Source: Lachnospiraceae bacterium (lineage in GTDB: Bacteria; Bacillota_A; Clostridia; Lachnospirales; Lachnospiraceae). From it: DNA of 51,970 bases. Positions within the stretch are counted from its first letter, which is position 1. The number at the start of each line of letters is the position of its first letter. Of this stretch, positions 8,968 to 17,472 are shown one piece after another. The notes beneath the pieces were generated by a model. That model did no database searches and was not told the DNA's origin. It was given only the letters and a program-made list of their open reading frames with translations. Where the stretch lies: positions 1 to 51,970 of the forward strand of contig JAFTZF010000026.1 of the NCBI GenBank assembly GCA_017464645.1, given 5' to 3'. A program made the translations under genes and the position numbers.

Positions 8968-10167
8968 ATGGAAGAATTAAAGCAATTGTTGCAGGAACAA
9001 TTAAATCAGGAGTTATCGCTGATCATCATCAGCAATCCCCGCAGCGGCCAGAGTGTCAGCAAGATCAAGATTCGGCCGGTACTTTTAAAAGAGCAGCTGT
9101 ATTTTCAGGCAGAGCAGGCAGTGGGCCCCAAGGTGTTCCATGAAAATTGGAAGGCGGCGGATCTGCAGCAGCAGATCTTAAGCTGGATGCAGCTGAGCTT
9201 TAAGCAGCTGCAGCTGGAGAGCAGGACCGTGTCTGCTACGGCCCTGGTCAGCAAGAAGGGGAAAGTGACTTTGAAGAAAAAACAGCAGACCTGTTGTGTA
9301 AAACAGGGTCCGCTGGAACATAATAGAAAGAAACGTTATCTGCTGGAAGAAGGCAAGCCGGTGCCGTTTTTGGTGGACCTGGGCGTTATGACACCCGAGG
9401 GCAAAGTGGTGCATGCCAAGTATGACAAATTCCGCCAGATCAACCGTTTTCTGGAGTTTGTGGAGGATGTACTGCCGGAGCTGCCCAAAGACCGGGAAGT
9501 GACCATTCTGGACTTTGGCTGCGGCAAGTCCTATCTGACCTTTGCTCTGTACGAATACCTGAAGGTGTTAAACGGAGTGGATGTGCGGATCATCGGCCTG
9601 GATCTGAAGGAAGATGTGATCACCCGCTGCAATGCCTTAAGCGAAAAATACGGCTATGACAAGCTGCATTTCTGGCTGGGAGATGTGGCGAACTACGAGG
9701 AAGTCAGCCGGGTGGACATGGTGGTTACCCTGCACGCCTGCGACACGGCTACGGATCATGCCCTGTATAAGGCGGTCAAATGGGGCGCCCGGGTCATTCT
9801 GTCGGTGCCCTGCTGCCAGCATGAGTTGAATGGCCAGCTGCAGAATGACACCTTAAAGCCGGTGCTGAAATACGGCCTTTTGAAGGAGCGGATGGCGGCC
9901 CTCATTACCGATGGCCTGCGGGCAGAGCTTTTGACTTGCCAGGGCTATGAGACCCAGATACTGGAATTTATCGATATGGAGCATACACCCAAGAATATTT
10001 TGATCCGGGCAGTGAAGCGCCGCAAGGCGGCAGGGGAACTGTCGAAGGATTATAGAGCATGCGCAGAATTTCTGCATGTTTCCGGCACCCTGGAGCGGCT
10101 GCTCAACGAGGACATGGCGCAGGCCAAGGCTTCCGGGCAGGATGGAGAGGAGGCGTCCCACAGGTGA
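8968..10167 (+). CDS. SAM-dependent class I methyltransferase
   Basis: A 399-residue protein. The Rossmann core starts near residue 175 with motif I ILDFGCGKSYLTFALYE, an acidic strand end IIGLDLKED and a later VVTLHACDTATDHAL. The last part (VPCCQHELNGQ) fits the METTL25/RNA-methylase-like group of class I enzymes. Target not known; RNA is a reasonable guess. ATG 8968 has AGAGAGG at 8948-8954. The stop overlaps the GTG start of the next gene (GTGA), so the two are translationally coupled. Confidence 0.85.
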   Translation: MEELKQLLQEQLNQELSLIIISNPRSGQSVSKIKIRPVLLKEQLYFQAEQAVGPKVFHENWKAADLQQQILSWMQLSFKQLQLESRTVSATALVSKKGKVTLKKKQQTCCVKQGPLEHNRKKRYLLEEGKPVPFLVDLGVMTPEGKVVHAKYDKFRQINRFLEFVEDVLPELPKDREVTILDFGCGKSYLTFALYEYLKVLNGVDVRIIGLDLKEDVITRCNALSEKYGYDKLHFWLGDVANYEEVSRVDMVVTLHACDTATDHALYKAVKWGARVILSVPCCQHELNGQLQNDTLKPVLKYGLLKERMAALITDGLRAELLTCQGYETQILEFIDMEHTPKNILIRAVKRRKAAGELSKDYRACAEFLHVSGTLERLLNEDMAQAKASGQDGEEASHR

Positions 10168-12689
10168 AAAAACTGATCTTAAAGATCGCCAGTGTGGTGC
10201 TGGCCTTTTTCCTGGGTCTTGTTTTCATGGGCTATCGGATGTCCGCAGGAAACCGGGAACTGATGGACTCTATGGCAGATGCTACGCTTCCGTTGGTGTC
10301 TGTGGTCATGGATGGTCAGGAATACAATACCATGCATGGATATACAGGTGAAATGGATGGGCAGACTATCCGCGGGGATGTGATTCCGCTGCCGGAGGAC
10401 AGAAAGCTTACCATTGCCATTGACCCCTATGAAACAGAGATCCAGCGGGTTTGTTACGAGGTGCGTTCCCTGGATCACACCCGCCTTATTGAAGATACAG
10501 AGGTTGGATATTCTGAAAAAAGCGGCCGCCTGAAGGCGGTACTTTCTATTGTGGATCTGCTGGAGGAGGGAGAGGAATATGCCCTGATCATCCAGCTGGA
10601 AACGGCGCAGGGACAGCTGATCTCCTACTATACCCGCATTGCCAATATCGGGGAGACCCGTCTGGCCCAGTGTCTGGATTTTGCCATGACCTGGCATGAT
10701 GCCACCTTTGATAAAGAAAATCTGGTGAGCATTTCCCAGTATCTGGAGTCGGATTCCTCTGCAGATAATGATACCCTGGAAAAGGTTACTATCCACTCCC
10801 GGTACAAGCAGATCATCTGGGCATCTATGGATATGCAGCCCTATTCGGAAGTGACACCTTACGTGACGGAGATCGATGCTTCTGTCACAGCCCTGCGGCT
10901 TGATTTTGTCACCCAGTATACGGGGGAGGACAAAGAGACAGAATATTATCAGGTGCAGGAATATTTCCGCATCCGTCATACGAACCAGCGGACCTATCTG
11001 CTGGACTACGACCGGACAGCCAATCGGATCTTTGACGGGGATGCCGGTGTCTTTGGGGAAACGCAGCTGGAGCTGGGCATTCTGAATGAGGATGTCCACT
11101 ATATGAAAAACCAGGAAGAGAATATTGTGGCCTTCGTGCAGAATGGAGAACTGTGGAGCTATGACCTGGCCCGCAACGACCTGTCCTATGTGATGGGATT
11201 TCGGGACGGCTGGGATGCCCGGGCAAATTTCGGAGAGCATGATATCCGGATCATGGATATTGATGAGTCGGGCAGCATGAATTTCCTGGTGTACGGCTAC
11301 ATGAACCGGGGCATCCACGAGGGAGAGAGCGGTATCGCAGTCTATCACTATGATGCAGTGGCGAATACAGTGGAGGAGCAGGTTTTCCTGGAGAGCAGGA
11401 AGCCCTACGCAGTGCTGAAGGAGGAGCTGGGAGAACTGGCTCACGTAACAACGGATGAGGTTCTTTATCTCTATTTAGATGGCAGCATCTATGCTATTGA
11501 TTTAAATACCAGAGAATGCACAGTGATCACGGAGGGCCTGCCGGAGGACTGCTATCTGGTATCTGAGGACCAGACCATTATGGCATGGCAGACGGGAGAT
11601 TCCCTCTATGATGCCAAGGAGATTTATCTTCTGAATCTGGATACGGGCAGCACCCAGGTGATCACAGCCCGGGAGGGTGAATATGTCAGGGGCCTTGGAT
11701 TTATGGGTACGGACTTTATCTGGGGAACAGCCAGCCAGGCGGATATTCGGAAGGATTTGACAGGAAATATTGTATTCCCCATGTATAAGATCGCGATCCA
11801 GAGCGCAGAGGGGGAAACTATTCGGGAGTTTGCCTATGGCGAACAGGGCAAATATGTGGTTTCTATTTCTGTGGAGGATAATCGGATCTCGCTGGAGTGT
11901 GTATCAAAATCCGAAAGCGGTTATGTGGAGGCTACGCCGGAGCCCATCACCAATAAGGCGGAAGAAATAAATGAGAGAATCGTTCTGAAGACCAAGACCA
12001 CCACAGAGAAAAAGCGGGAGTATGTGTTTGCTTTTACCGACAAACGGGAGGCAGAAGATCCCACACTCCTTACGCCCAAGCAGGTGCTGTTCGAGGGCAG
12101 CCGGGCGGTTGTACCGGAACAGGAACAGCAGATGGAGCGTTATTATGTCTATGGCCAGGGCCGGCTGGTGGATTCCTATGATACAGCCAGAGAAGCTGTG
12201 GCAGCGGCAGATGCGGTCATGGGCGTGGTTACAGACAGGGATCAGAGCCTGATCTGGAATCGGAGCGGACGCAAGACCCGGACACAGATCCAGGGAATCG
12301 GGGAGCGTACCCTTCAGGCTGAAGAAACCAGTCTGGAAGCAAGCCTGTCTGTGATCTTGAATTTTGAACGGGTGTATCCGGATGTGAAACAGGAGCTGGC
12401 AGAAGGAAAGAATGCCTACGACATCCTCTCCGGCAACATGAAAGGAACGGTGCTGAATCTGACCGGCTGTGATTTAAGTACGGTGCTCTACTATGTGAGC
12501 GAAGGAAAACCGGTGCTGGCGCTGACAGGCGATGCCCAGGCAGTGGTGATCGTGGGATATGATGCCCAGAATACCATTCTGTTAGATCCGGACACAGGAA
12601 CGATTTCCCGCATGGGGATGAATGACAGCACGGCGTATTTTGAAGAAGCAGGCAATTTATTTATCGGATATCTGGAAGACAGAGAATAG
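10164..12689 (+). CDS. Large exported protein with degenerate C39-like domain
   Basis: An 841-residue protein with one N-terminal membrane or signal segment (LILKIASVVLAFFLGLVFMG, about residues 4-23); the rest should be outside the cell. The start is a GTG overlapping the upstream stop, with GGAGAGGAGG at 10144-10153. The middle (about 250-600) is beta-rich with repeated Tyr/Asp strands, like a propeller, but no named domain was recognised. The last 150 residues look like a C39-type peptidase domain, with a core VVIVGYDAQNTILLDPDTG. The usual catalytic Cys position reads QAEETSLEASLSV and the His position AQAVVIVGYD, so both key residues appear to be lost. It probably binds rather than cuts; function unknown. 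Confidence 0.72.
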   Translation: MKKLILKIASVVLAFFLGLVFMGYRMSAGNRELMDSMADATLPLVSVVMDGQEYNTMHGYTGEMDGQTIRGDVIPLPEDRKLTIAIDPYETEIQRVCYEVRSLDHTRLIEDTEVGYSEKSGRLKAVLSIVDLLEEGEEYALIIQLETAQGQLISYYTRIANIGETRLAQCLDFAMTWHDATFDKENLVSISQYLESDSSADNDTLEKVTIHSRYKQIIWASMDMQPYSEVTPYVTEIDASVTALRLDFVTQYTGEDKETEYYQVQEYFRIRHTNQRTYLLDYDRTANRIFDGDAGVFGETQLELGILNEDVHYMKNQEENIVAFVQNGELWSYDLARNDLSYVMGFRDGWDARANFGEHDIRIMDIDESGSMNFLVYGYMNRGIHEGESGIAVYHYDAVANTVEEQVFLESRKPYAVLKEELGELAHVTTDEVLYLYLDGSIYAIDLNTRECTVITEGLPEDCYLVSEDQTIMAWQTGDSLYDAKEIYLLNLDTGSTQVITAREGEYVRGLGFMGTDFIWGTASQADIRKDLTGNIVFPMYKIAIQSAEGETIREFAYGEQGKYVVSISVEDNRISLECVSKSESGYVEATPEPITNKAEEINERIVLKTKTTTEKKREYVFAFTDKREAEDPTLLTPKQVLFEGSRAVVPEQEQQMERYYVYGQGRLVDSYDTAREAVAAADAVMGVVTDRDQSLIWNRSGRKTRTQIQGIGERTLQAEETSLEASLSVILNFERVYPDVKQELAEGKNAYDILSGNMKGTVLNLTGCDLSTVLYYVSEGKPVLALTGDAQAVVIVGYDAQNTILLDPDTGTISRMGMNDSTAYFEEAGNLFIGYLEDRE

Positions 12690-12700
12690 GAGAAATGATT

Positions 12701-13816
12701 ATGGACACAAGAATTCAGACATTGGCGAAAAACTTAGTGCAGTATTCCTGCCGGGTGCAGCCCGGAAACAAGGTATATATCCACATCATCGGAAAGGCCA
12801 CAGAAGAGTTGGGCCGCCAGCTGGTGCGGGAAGTATATGAGGCAGGGGGACTGCCCTTCGTACACATTACATCTCCCCGGCTGCAGCGGGAGCAGCTGAT
12901 GCACTGCACCAAAGAGCAGATGGAGCTGATGGCTCAGGTGGATTCTCTGGAAATGTCCCGGATGGACTGCTACATCGGTGTGCGGGGTTCAGACAATGTG
13001 TCAGAGCTTTCTGATGTACCTTCGGAGCAGATGCAGCTGTATGAGCTGTATTATTCCACACCTGTGCATCATGGCATTCGGGTGCCCAAGACCCGCTGGG
13101 TGGTATTACGCTATCCCAACGAAGCCATGGCGCAGCTGGCCGGAAAGAGTACCACGGCTTTTGAGGACTTCTATTTTGATGTGTGCAATCTGGACTACTC
13201 CCGCATGGCAGAGGCCATGAAGCCCCTGGTGGACCTGATGAACCGCACAGACAAGGTGCGGATCACAGGCGCGGGCACAGACCTGACCTTCTCCATTAAG
13301 GATATCCCGGCCATCCCCTGTGCAGGCCAGATGAACATTCCTGACGGCGAGGTGTACACAGCGCCGGTGCGGGATTCCGTTAATGGTGTGATCACTTACA
13401 ATGCGCCTTCCCTGAACCAGGGCTTTACCTTTGAGAAGGTGCGCCTGGAGTTTGAGAACGGAAAGATTGTCAAGGCCACGGCTAACGATACCGATCGTAT
13501 CAATCGGATTTTTGACACAGACGAAGGCGCCCGCTATGTGGGCGAGTTTGCCATTGGTGTGAACCCTTATATCCTTCATCCTATGAAGGACATTCTGTTC
13601 GATGAAAAGATCGCAGGATCCATTCACTTTACACCGGGCAACTGCTACGAGGAAGCGCCCAACGGCAACAGCAGTGCCATCCACTGGGATCTGGTATTGA
13701 TCCAGCGGGAGGAGTACGGCGGCGGAGAGATTTATTTCGACGATGTGCCCATAAGAAAAGACGGCAGATTCGTGATTCCGGAGCTGGAGTGCCTGAATCC
13801 GGAGAATTTGATCTAA
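12701..13816 (+). CDS. Aminopeptidase, peptidase family M29
   Basis: A 371-residue metal-dependent aminopeptidase of the AmpS/AmpT/PepS group, which removes N-terminal residues from peptides in the cytoplasm. The C-terminal half carries the metal-binding pattern: EGARYVGEFAIGVNP, then a Glu-Glu stretch (CYEEAPNG) and the conserved HWDLV. ATG 12701 is chosen over 12695 because AGGAGA (12688-12693) lies 7 bases before it. It is the last gene of the operon beginning at 8968 and is followed by a strong terminator. Confidence 0.92.
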   Translation: MDTRIQTLAKNLVQYSCRVQPGNKVYIHIIGKATEELGRQLVREVYEAGGLPFVHITSPRLQREQLMHCTKEQMELMAQVDSLEMSRMDCYIGVRGSDNVSELSDVPSEQMQLYELYYSTPVHHGIRVPKTRWVVLRYPNEAMAQLAGKSTTAFEDFYFDVCNLDYSRMAEAMKPLVDLMNRTDKVRITGAGTDLTFSIKDIPAIPCAGQMNIPDGEVYTAPVRDSVNGVITYNAPSLNQGFTFEKVRLEFENGKIVKATANDTDRINRIFDTDEGARYVGEFAIGVNPYILHPMKDILFDEKIAGSIHFTPGNCYEEAPNGNSSAIHWDLVLIQREEYGGGEIYFDDVPIRKDGRFVIPELECLNPENLI

Positions 13817-13832
13817 AAAGGAGAATAGATGA

Positions 13833-13870
13833 GGGCGGGACCTGGAAGGGCCCGCCCTTGTTGGCTTTTT
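13833..13870 (+). terminator. Rho-independent terminator
   Basis: GGGCGGG (13833-13839) pairs with CCCGCCC (13851-13857), with two more C-G pairs inside. TTG and a CTTTTT run follow. It ends the methyltransferase-aminopeptidase operon. Confidence 0.85.
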
Positions 13871-13886
13871 ATGAATTGGAGGAGAC

Positions 13887-14525
13887 CTACTCCTCCGGCA
13901 TTTCAGGGATGTAGATCATGTTATAGGTGTCATCTGTAAGGACCCGGCTGCCGAAGTTCAGTTCAAAAGACACATGTGCCATGAAACTGTCCTGGTGCAA
14001 AGACTCTGCGGAGAGCAGAGCGATATGTTCCCCGTCCTTCGGTGCTTTGATCTCCAGCAGCTCCGTCAGCTCCATGGTTTCGGTTCCTGTAGGTGTGGAA
14101 AACATTTTTATGGACTGCGGGGTAGGGCTGGTCCACTGAACCACGATGGTATGGATGGCAGCGGTATTGTACCAATTGGCCTCAGGGAACACTTCCTCCA
14201 GGTTTTCGTCATAAAAATGGATGCTGTACACAGTGGCTTCCTCCTCAAAAGCCTCGGAATCCTCTGCGGGCTGGGACTTTGCAGCTTCCAGCTGTGCATC
14301 TCTCTTTTCCAGGAGTGCCTCCGACCTTTTCAGGCGCGCCTGTGTCACGGCAAGTTCTTCTTCGATGGCGCTCAGAGTTTGCTCTAGCTGTTTTGCGTGA
14401 AGCAAGCTGCAGACAAGAGCAATGAGCAAAGCGGCAGCGGCGGTCCAGCCAAGGATGCATAAAAGCTTTTTTGGCTGCGGGGACTTTTCCTCCCGGCCCT
14501 TCCTGATTTGTTCGCCTAATGTCAT
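13887..14525 (-). CDS. Membrane-anchored coiled-coil protein with HTH-like N-terminal remnant
   Basis: A 212-residue protein of unknown function. The first 14 residues (MTLGEQIRKGREEK) match the opening helix of many XRE-type DNA-binding domains, but the rest of that domain is missing. A membrane segment (about 20-40, LLCILGWTAAAALLIALVC) follows directly. Then comes a coiled coil (about 45-85) and an Asp/Glu-rich beta domain to the end, predicted outside. The start at 14525 gives a 9-base gap to AGGAGA (14535-14540); the ATG at 14534 would touch it. This looks like a regulator-plus-sensor protein that lost its HTH, or the resemblance is chance. Confidence 0.7.
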   Translation of the reverse strand: MTLGEQIRKGREEKSPQPKKLLCILGWTAAAALLIALVCSLLHAKQLEQTLSAIEEELAVTQARLKRSEALLEKRDAQLEAAKSQPAEDSEAFEEEATVYSIHFYDENLEEVFPEANWYNTAAIHTIVVQWTSPTPQSIKMFSTPTGTETMELTELLEIKAPKDGEHIALLSAESLHQDSFMAHVSFELNFGSRVLTDDTYNMIYIPEMPEE

Positions 14526-14595
14526 AACTAACATTCTCCTTTCTCCAGCCCGGTATCTTTGCCCGGTTTACTGCTGTTCCTAAGAACATTTTATA

Positions 14596-14611
14596 TGCAA
14601 CCGCGGTTGCA
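14596..14611. promoter_or_regulatory. 16-bp perfect palindrome, candidate operator
   Basis: TGCAACCGCGGTTGCA is identical on both strands. It lies about 70 bases upstream of the minus-strand coiled-coil gene. A regulator site is likely, but none is named. Confidence 0.4.
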
Positions 14612-14625
14612 GTCCACCAATTTCC

Positions 14626-14643
14626 CGCAACTTTTCAGTTGCG
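14626..14643. repeat. Short inverted repeat CGCAACT/AGTTGCG
   Basis: Seven-base arms flank a 4-base loop (14633-14636). The GCAAC/GTTGC core is shared with the palindrome at 14596-14611, so the two may bind the same factor. It could also be part of an RNA hairpin. Confidence 0.35.
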
Positions 14644-14723
14644 AAAAAAATAATTGGAGAGAGTGGAATTGACTTTCTGAAGCACTTCAACATACAGAAG
14701 CTTGTGGAAGAAAAAAGCATAAG

Positions 14724-14990
14724 TTAATCTTCCTCAATCACCTGTATCTCCAAATAATCAAAATCAATAGATTCGATAAAATTATCCTTAGTAAAGCGGG
14801 TCTTGGCATGCCGCTGGAATTCCCGGATGGTGGCATCCAGCCACATGGGCTTTCCAAGGTCGAACTGATAGCAGATCTCATCCAGGGCCTGGAAGATTTT
14901 ATGGGTGCGGGTGTCATCGGTATCGTTGATGATGACGGTGTCCCGAAGCATGCGATTGTCCTTAAAAATCTTGGCCCACAGCCGAAACAT
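14724..14990 (-). CDS. Hypothetical 88-residue protein
   Basis: A small soluble protein with mixed helix and strand character and an acidic tail (EIQVIEED). A strong GGAGG-type site lies 8 bases before the ATG at 14990 on the minus strand, which makes it a likely real gene. It is separated from the upstream aminotransferase gene by a terminator, so it probably has its own promoter in that gap. No domain was recognised. Confidence 0.7.
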   Translation of the reverse strand: MFRLWAKIFKDNRMLRDTVIINDTDDTRTHKIFQALDEICYQFDLGKPMWLDATIREFQRHAKTRFTKDNFIESIDFDYLEIQVIEED

Positions 14991-15010
14991 GGGAAATACC
15001 TCCTTTAAAT

Positions 15011-15058
15011 AAAAAACAGCTATACTTATCTGAGCCTTAAGTATAGCTGATTTTTTTT
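15011..15058. terminator. Bidirectional terminator
   Basis: CAGCTATACTTA (15017-15028) pairs with TAAGTATAGCTG (15038-15049) around an 8-9 base loop. A run of eight T follows on the plus strand and GTTTTTTATTT on the minus strand. Its job is to end the minus-strand aminotransferase mRNA. Confidence 0.85.
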
Positions 15059-15074
15059 GGAAAGTAAAGGCGCA

Positions 15075-16217
15075 TTAAAAATCTGCGCCAGCCATTTCCC
15101 GGCGAAAAAGCATTTCCAGGCTGGCGGTCAGGGAAACGCCCAGGGCGGGCAGTACCCGGTCTAAAGCCTTCATGACGGCAGCCACTTTTTCGGTACGGGC
15201 ATTTTCACCCATGTGGCCGATGCGGATGACCTGGCCGGCCAGCACATCAAAGGAGCCTGCCAGCAGGATGTTGTGGTCTCGGCGCACCGCATCCAGAATG
15301 GCCTTGGCTGTGGTGGCAGCAGGCACATCAAAGACTGTGACCGTATTGGAGAATCCGGATTTCTGATGCAGGGAAAGGCCTGTGCCGGAAATAGCCCGTC
15401 TGGTTGCCTGGGCAATGGCAGCGTGGCGCTTCACAATATCCGGGTCATTTTTGATATTTTCAAAGGCGGTACGTAGCCCGTAAATATCACTGACGGGCAT
15501 GGTGTAGGGGAACCACTGGTTCTCGTAATAGCCATCAAAGGTCAGCAGATTCGCGTAGAAGGAAGTAATGGGACTTTTGCGGCTGTGCATGGCTGCATAG
15601 GCGTCGGCACTGATGGTTACAAAGGTCAGTCCCGGAGGCGCAGAAACCACCTTCTGAGAGCCGCCGCACAGCAGGTCAATTTGAAAATCATCCACCCGTA
15701 CCTCTTCACCGAACATGGCGGAGACAGAATCCACAACGGTCAGGATCCCGTATTTTTTCAGCAGGGGGCAAATCCGGGAAATATCATTTAACATGCCGCT
15801 GGGGGTATCACAGTGGACTATCGTGGCATATTTAAAGGCATGGTCTTTTTCAAGATAAGCCGCCAGAACTTCCACATCCAGAGTGTGGCGGTAATCGGCG
15901 GCATATAATACAGGTGTGCCTCCGTACATGGATACAAAATCTGCAAATCCTTTTCCGAAGACTCCGTTGTCCAGCACCAGCACCCGGTCGCCGGACTCCG
16001 TCAGAGAGGCGCAGGCGGCCTCCAGTCCCAGAATACCCTCGCCTCCCAGAATCAGAGTTTCGTTTTGGGTGCAGAGCAACTGACTGATAAGCTCACAGGT
16101 TTCTTTATAATAGGTGTAGAAATCCGGGTCCAGATCCGGGTTGGTACAGGCCAGACTTCTGGCCATCCGCACATTTTCCCGCACCTGGGTTGGTCCGGGA
16201 GTCATGATCTCGTACAT
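15075..16217 (-). CDS. Class V PLP-dependent aminotransferase
   Basis: A 380-residue enzyme of the alanine-glyoxylate/serine-pyruvate aminotransferase family (COG0075). It starts with the family hallmark IMTPGPTQVRENV and has LILGGEGILGLEAA for cofactor binding, VDSVSAMFGEE with the PLP-contacting Asp, and CGGSQKVVSAPPGL in which Lys forms the Schiff base. Start ATG 16217 has GAAAGGAAG just upstream; the longer reading to 16358 lacks support and runs into the next gene. It is the second gene of a minus-strand pair behind an ECF S component. The exact amino donor is not readable. Confidence 0.9.
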   Translation of the reverse strand: MYEIMTPGPTQVRENVRMARSLACTNPDLDPDFYTYYKETCELISQLLCTQNETLILGGEGILGLEAACASLTESGDRVLVLDNGVFGKGFADFVSMYGGTPVLYAADYRHTLDVEVLAAYLEKDHAFKYATIVHCDTPSGMLNDISRICPLLKKYGILTVVDSVSAMFGEEVRVDDFQIDLLCGGSQKVVSAPPGLTFVTISADAYAAMHSRKSPITSFYANLLTFDGYYENQWFPYTMPVSDIYGLRTAFENIKNDPDIVKRHAAIAQATRRAISGTGLSLHQKSGFSNTVTVFDVPAATTAKAILDAVRRDHNILLAGSFDVLAGQVIRIGHMGENARTEKVAAVMKALDRVLPALGVSLTASLEMLFRREMAGADF

Positions 16218-16290
16218 GGCGGTGCTTCCTTTCTTTATGAAAATAAATATTATGTAAATGGACAAATCAAGAAGGCGATGCTGGCAGAGC

Positions 16291-16833
16291 TTAAAAATTC
16301 CGGAGTAATTTGCGTAAGTGTTCTGCAGTGGCCAGGACGATGACTGCGGCCACACCAATCTGAATCAGATTACCGGGAATGGAGGCCACGGGAGCTGTCC
16401 AGCTGTGGTAAATGATCACCTCAGCAAAGTAGTAACCTACAATTTTGATGAGGCAGGCCGCCGCCAGAGCCAGGCTGTTCCAGCCAAAGCCGTGGTGTCT
16501 TTCGGTGATGGTGCCGACAACAAAGCCCATAAGTCCTACGATTACAAAGGTAAAAGGGGCCCACAAAGTCCAGCCTGACAGCAGGTCGAACAGTCCCATA
16601 CCAAAGGCTCCGGCCAGAGTACCGGTGCGTTTTCCAAACAGAATGGCACAGAGAAACAGAGGAACATTTCCCAGGTGGATCAGGCCGCCGTTAGCCGCAA
16701 TGGGAAGCCGGATATTGACAAAAGCAGTAAAGACCAGGGTCAGTGCTATGAACATGGCATCCAAAACCAGCTCTCTGGTGGTGTATGCTTGCTTTCTTGC
16801 AGGCGCAGCAGAAGAATCGTGTGTTGTAATCAT
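16291..16833 (-). CDS. ECF transporter S component (vitamin-type substrate unknown)
   Basis: A 180-residue, very hydrophobic protein with about six membrane segments. The N-terminal TTRELVLDAMFIALTLVF and the central IHLGNVPLFLCAILFGKRTG are typical of substrate-binding S components, which share an energising module encoded elsewhere. Start ATG 16833 has AAGAGG upstream on the minus strand; the longer reading from 16878 has no better site. The next gene is a PLP enzyme, so a B6-type substrate is conceivable, but this is inference. Confidence 0.85.
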   Translation of the reverse strand: MITTHDSSAAPARKQAYTTRELVLDAMFIALTLVFTAFVNIRLPIAANGGLIHLGNVPLFLCAILFGKRTGTLAGAFGMGLFDLLSGWTLWAPFTFVIVGLMGFVVGTITERHHGFGWNSLALAAACLIKIVGYYFAEVIIYHSWTAPVASIPGNLIQIGVAAVIVLATAEHLRKLLRNF

Positions 16834-16895
16834 AATGAATGCCTCTTTTCTTGTTAAAATTCTTTCGCTAGCTTGCACAAAGCATACCGGATATA

Positions 16896-16915
16896 TGGCT
16901 ATTTTAAAATAGCCA
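16896..16915. promoter_or_regulatory. 20-bp perfect palindrome upstream of ECF S component
   Basis: TGGCTATTTTAAAATAGCCA is identical on both strands. It lies about 60 bases upstream of the minus-strand ECF gene and about 75 bases from the divergent plus-strand promoter. A repressor site for the transporter operon is the simplest reading. Confidence 0.5.
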
Positions 16916-16988
16916 GTTTTTGCAAAAATAACCAGGCCAGATAAAGCGCAGACAGAGGCTGAAAATGGCAGGAGGCAGGAAGTAACAG

Positions 16989-17017
16989 TTGATAAAAAGG
17001 CCTGGAGCAGGTATAAT
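16989..17017 (+). promoter_or_regulatory. Strong sigma-A-type promoter
   Basis: TTGATA (16989-16994) and TATAAT (17012-17017) are 17 bases apart. This drives the DivIVA-like, lepB, tcdA operon. Confidence 0.85.
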
Positions 17018-17055
17018 ATCTACGGAATGTTTTGTCGAACTTTAGGAGGAAGTAT

Positions 17056-17472
17056 ATGAGCCACGAAATCGATTTCCCGGAAGCAAGTGAATTTTTACAG
17101 AAGATGAAGTTAAAAAAGAGACTGATGGGCTATGATACAGAGGATGTAATGTTAGCCATGCATCAGTTGAACTGTCTGTACCAGAACCGTTTGACGATGA
17201 TGAAAGAACAGATGGAACAGGCTGCCAGAGAAGAAAAAGAGCAGCTGAAGCAGGAGCTGCGGGAACAGATTCGTATGGAGGAGAGAGAAAGACTCCTGGA
17301 GGAAGCGGCAGAGAAGGAAGCTTTGCATAAGAAAGAACTGTCCCTTCTGGCAGAGGACTTAAACCGTGCAGCAGAGCAGCTGCAGGGTCTGCGCAGACGT
17401 GTGGGACAGATGACAGAGAATCCGGAAAAAGAAAAAGGAACCGACCATGAAAGAGATACCCAAGAGTTATAG
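17056..17472 (+). CDS. DivIVA-like coiled-coil protein
   Basis: A 138-residue cytoplasmic protein. The first 45 residues (FLQKMKLKKRLMGYDTEDVM) resemble the membrane-targeting N-terminus of DivIVA/GpsB proteins, with the Gly-Tyr-Asp turn. Residues about 45-130 form one continuous Glu/Lys/Gln coiled coil. ATG 17056 is set by AGGAGGA at 17044-17050. Its end overlaps the signal peptidase gene by 26 bases. A role in placing cell-wall or secretion machinery is inference from family and neighbour. Confidence 0.7.
   Translation: MSHEIDFPEASEFLQKMKLKKRLMGYDTEDVMLAMHQLNCLYQNRLTMMKEQMEQAAREEKEQLKQELREQIRMEERERLLEEAAEKEALHKKELSLLAEDLNRAAEQLQGLRRRVGQMTENPEKEKGTDHERDTQEL

Noticed and set aside
10179..11444. 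A 421-codon minus-strand ORF
   Set aside because: It is antisense to the exported protein gene, with no ribosome site or recognisable domain.
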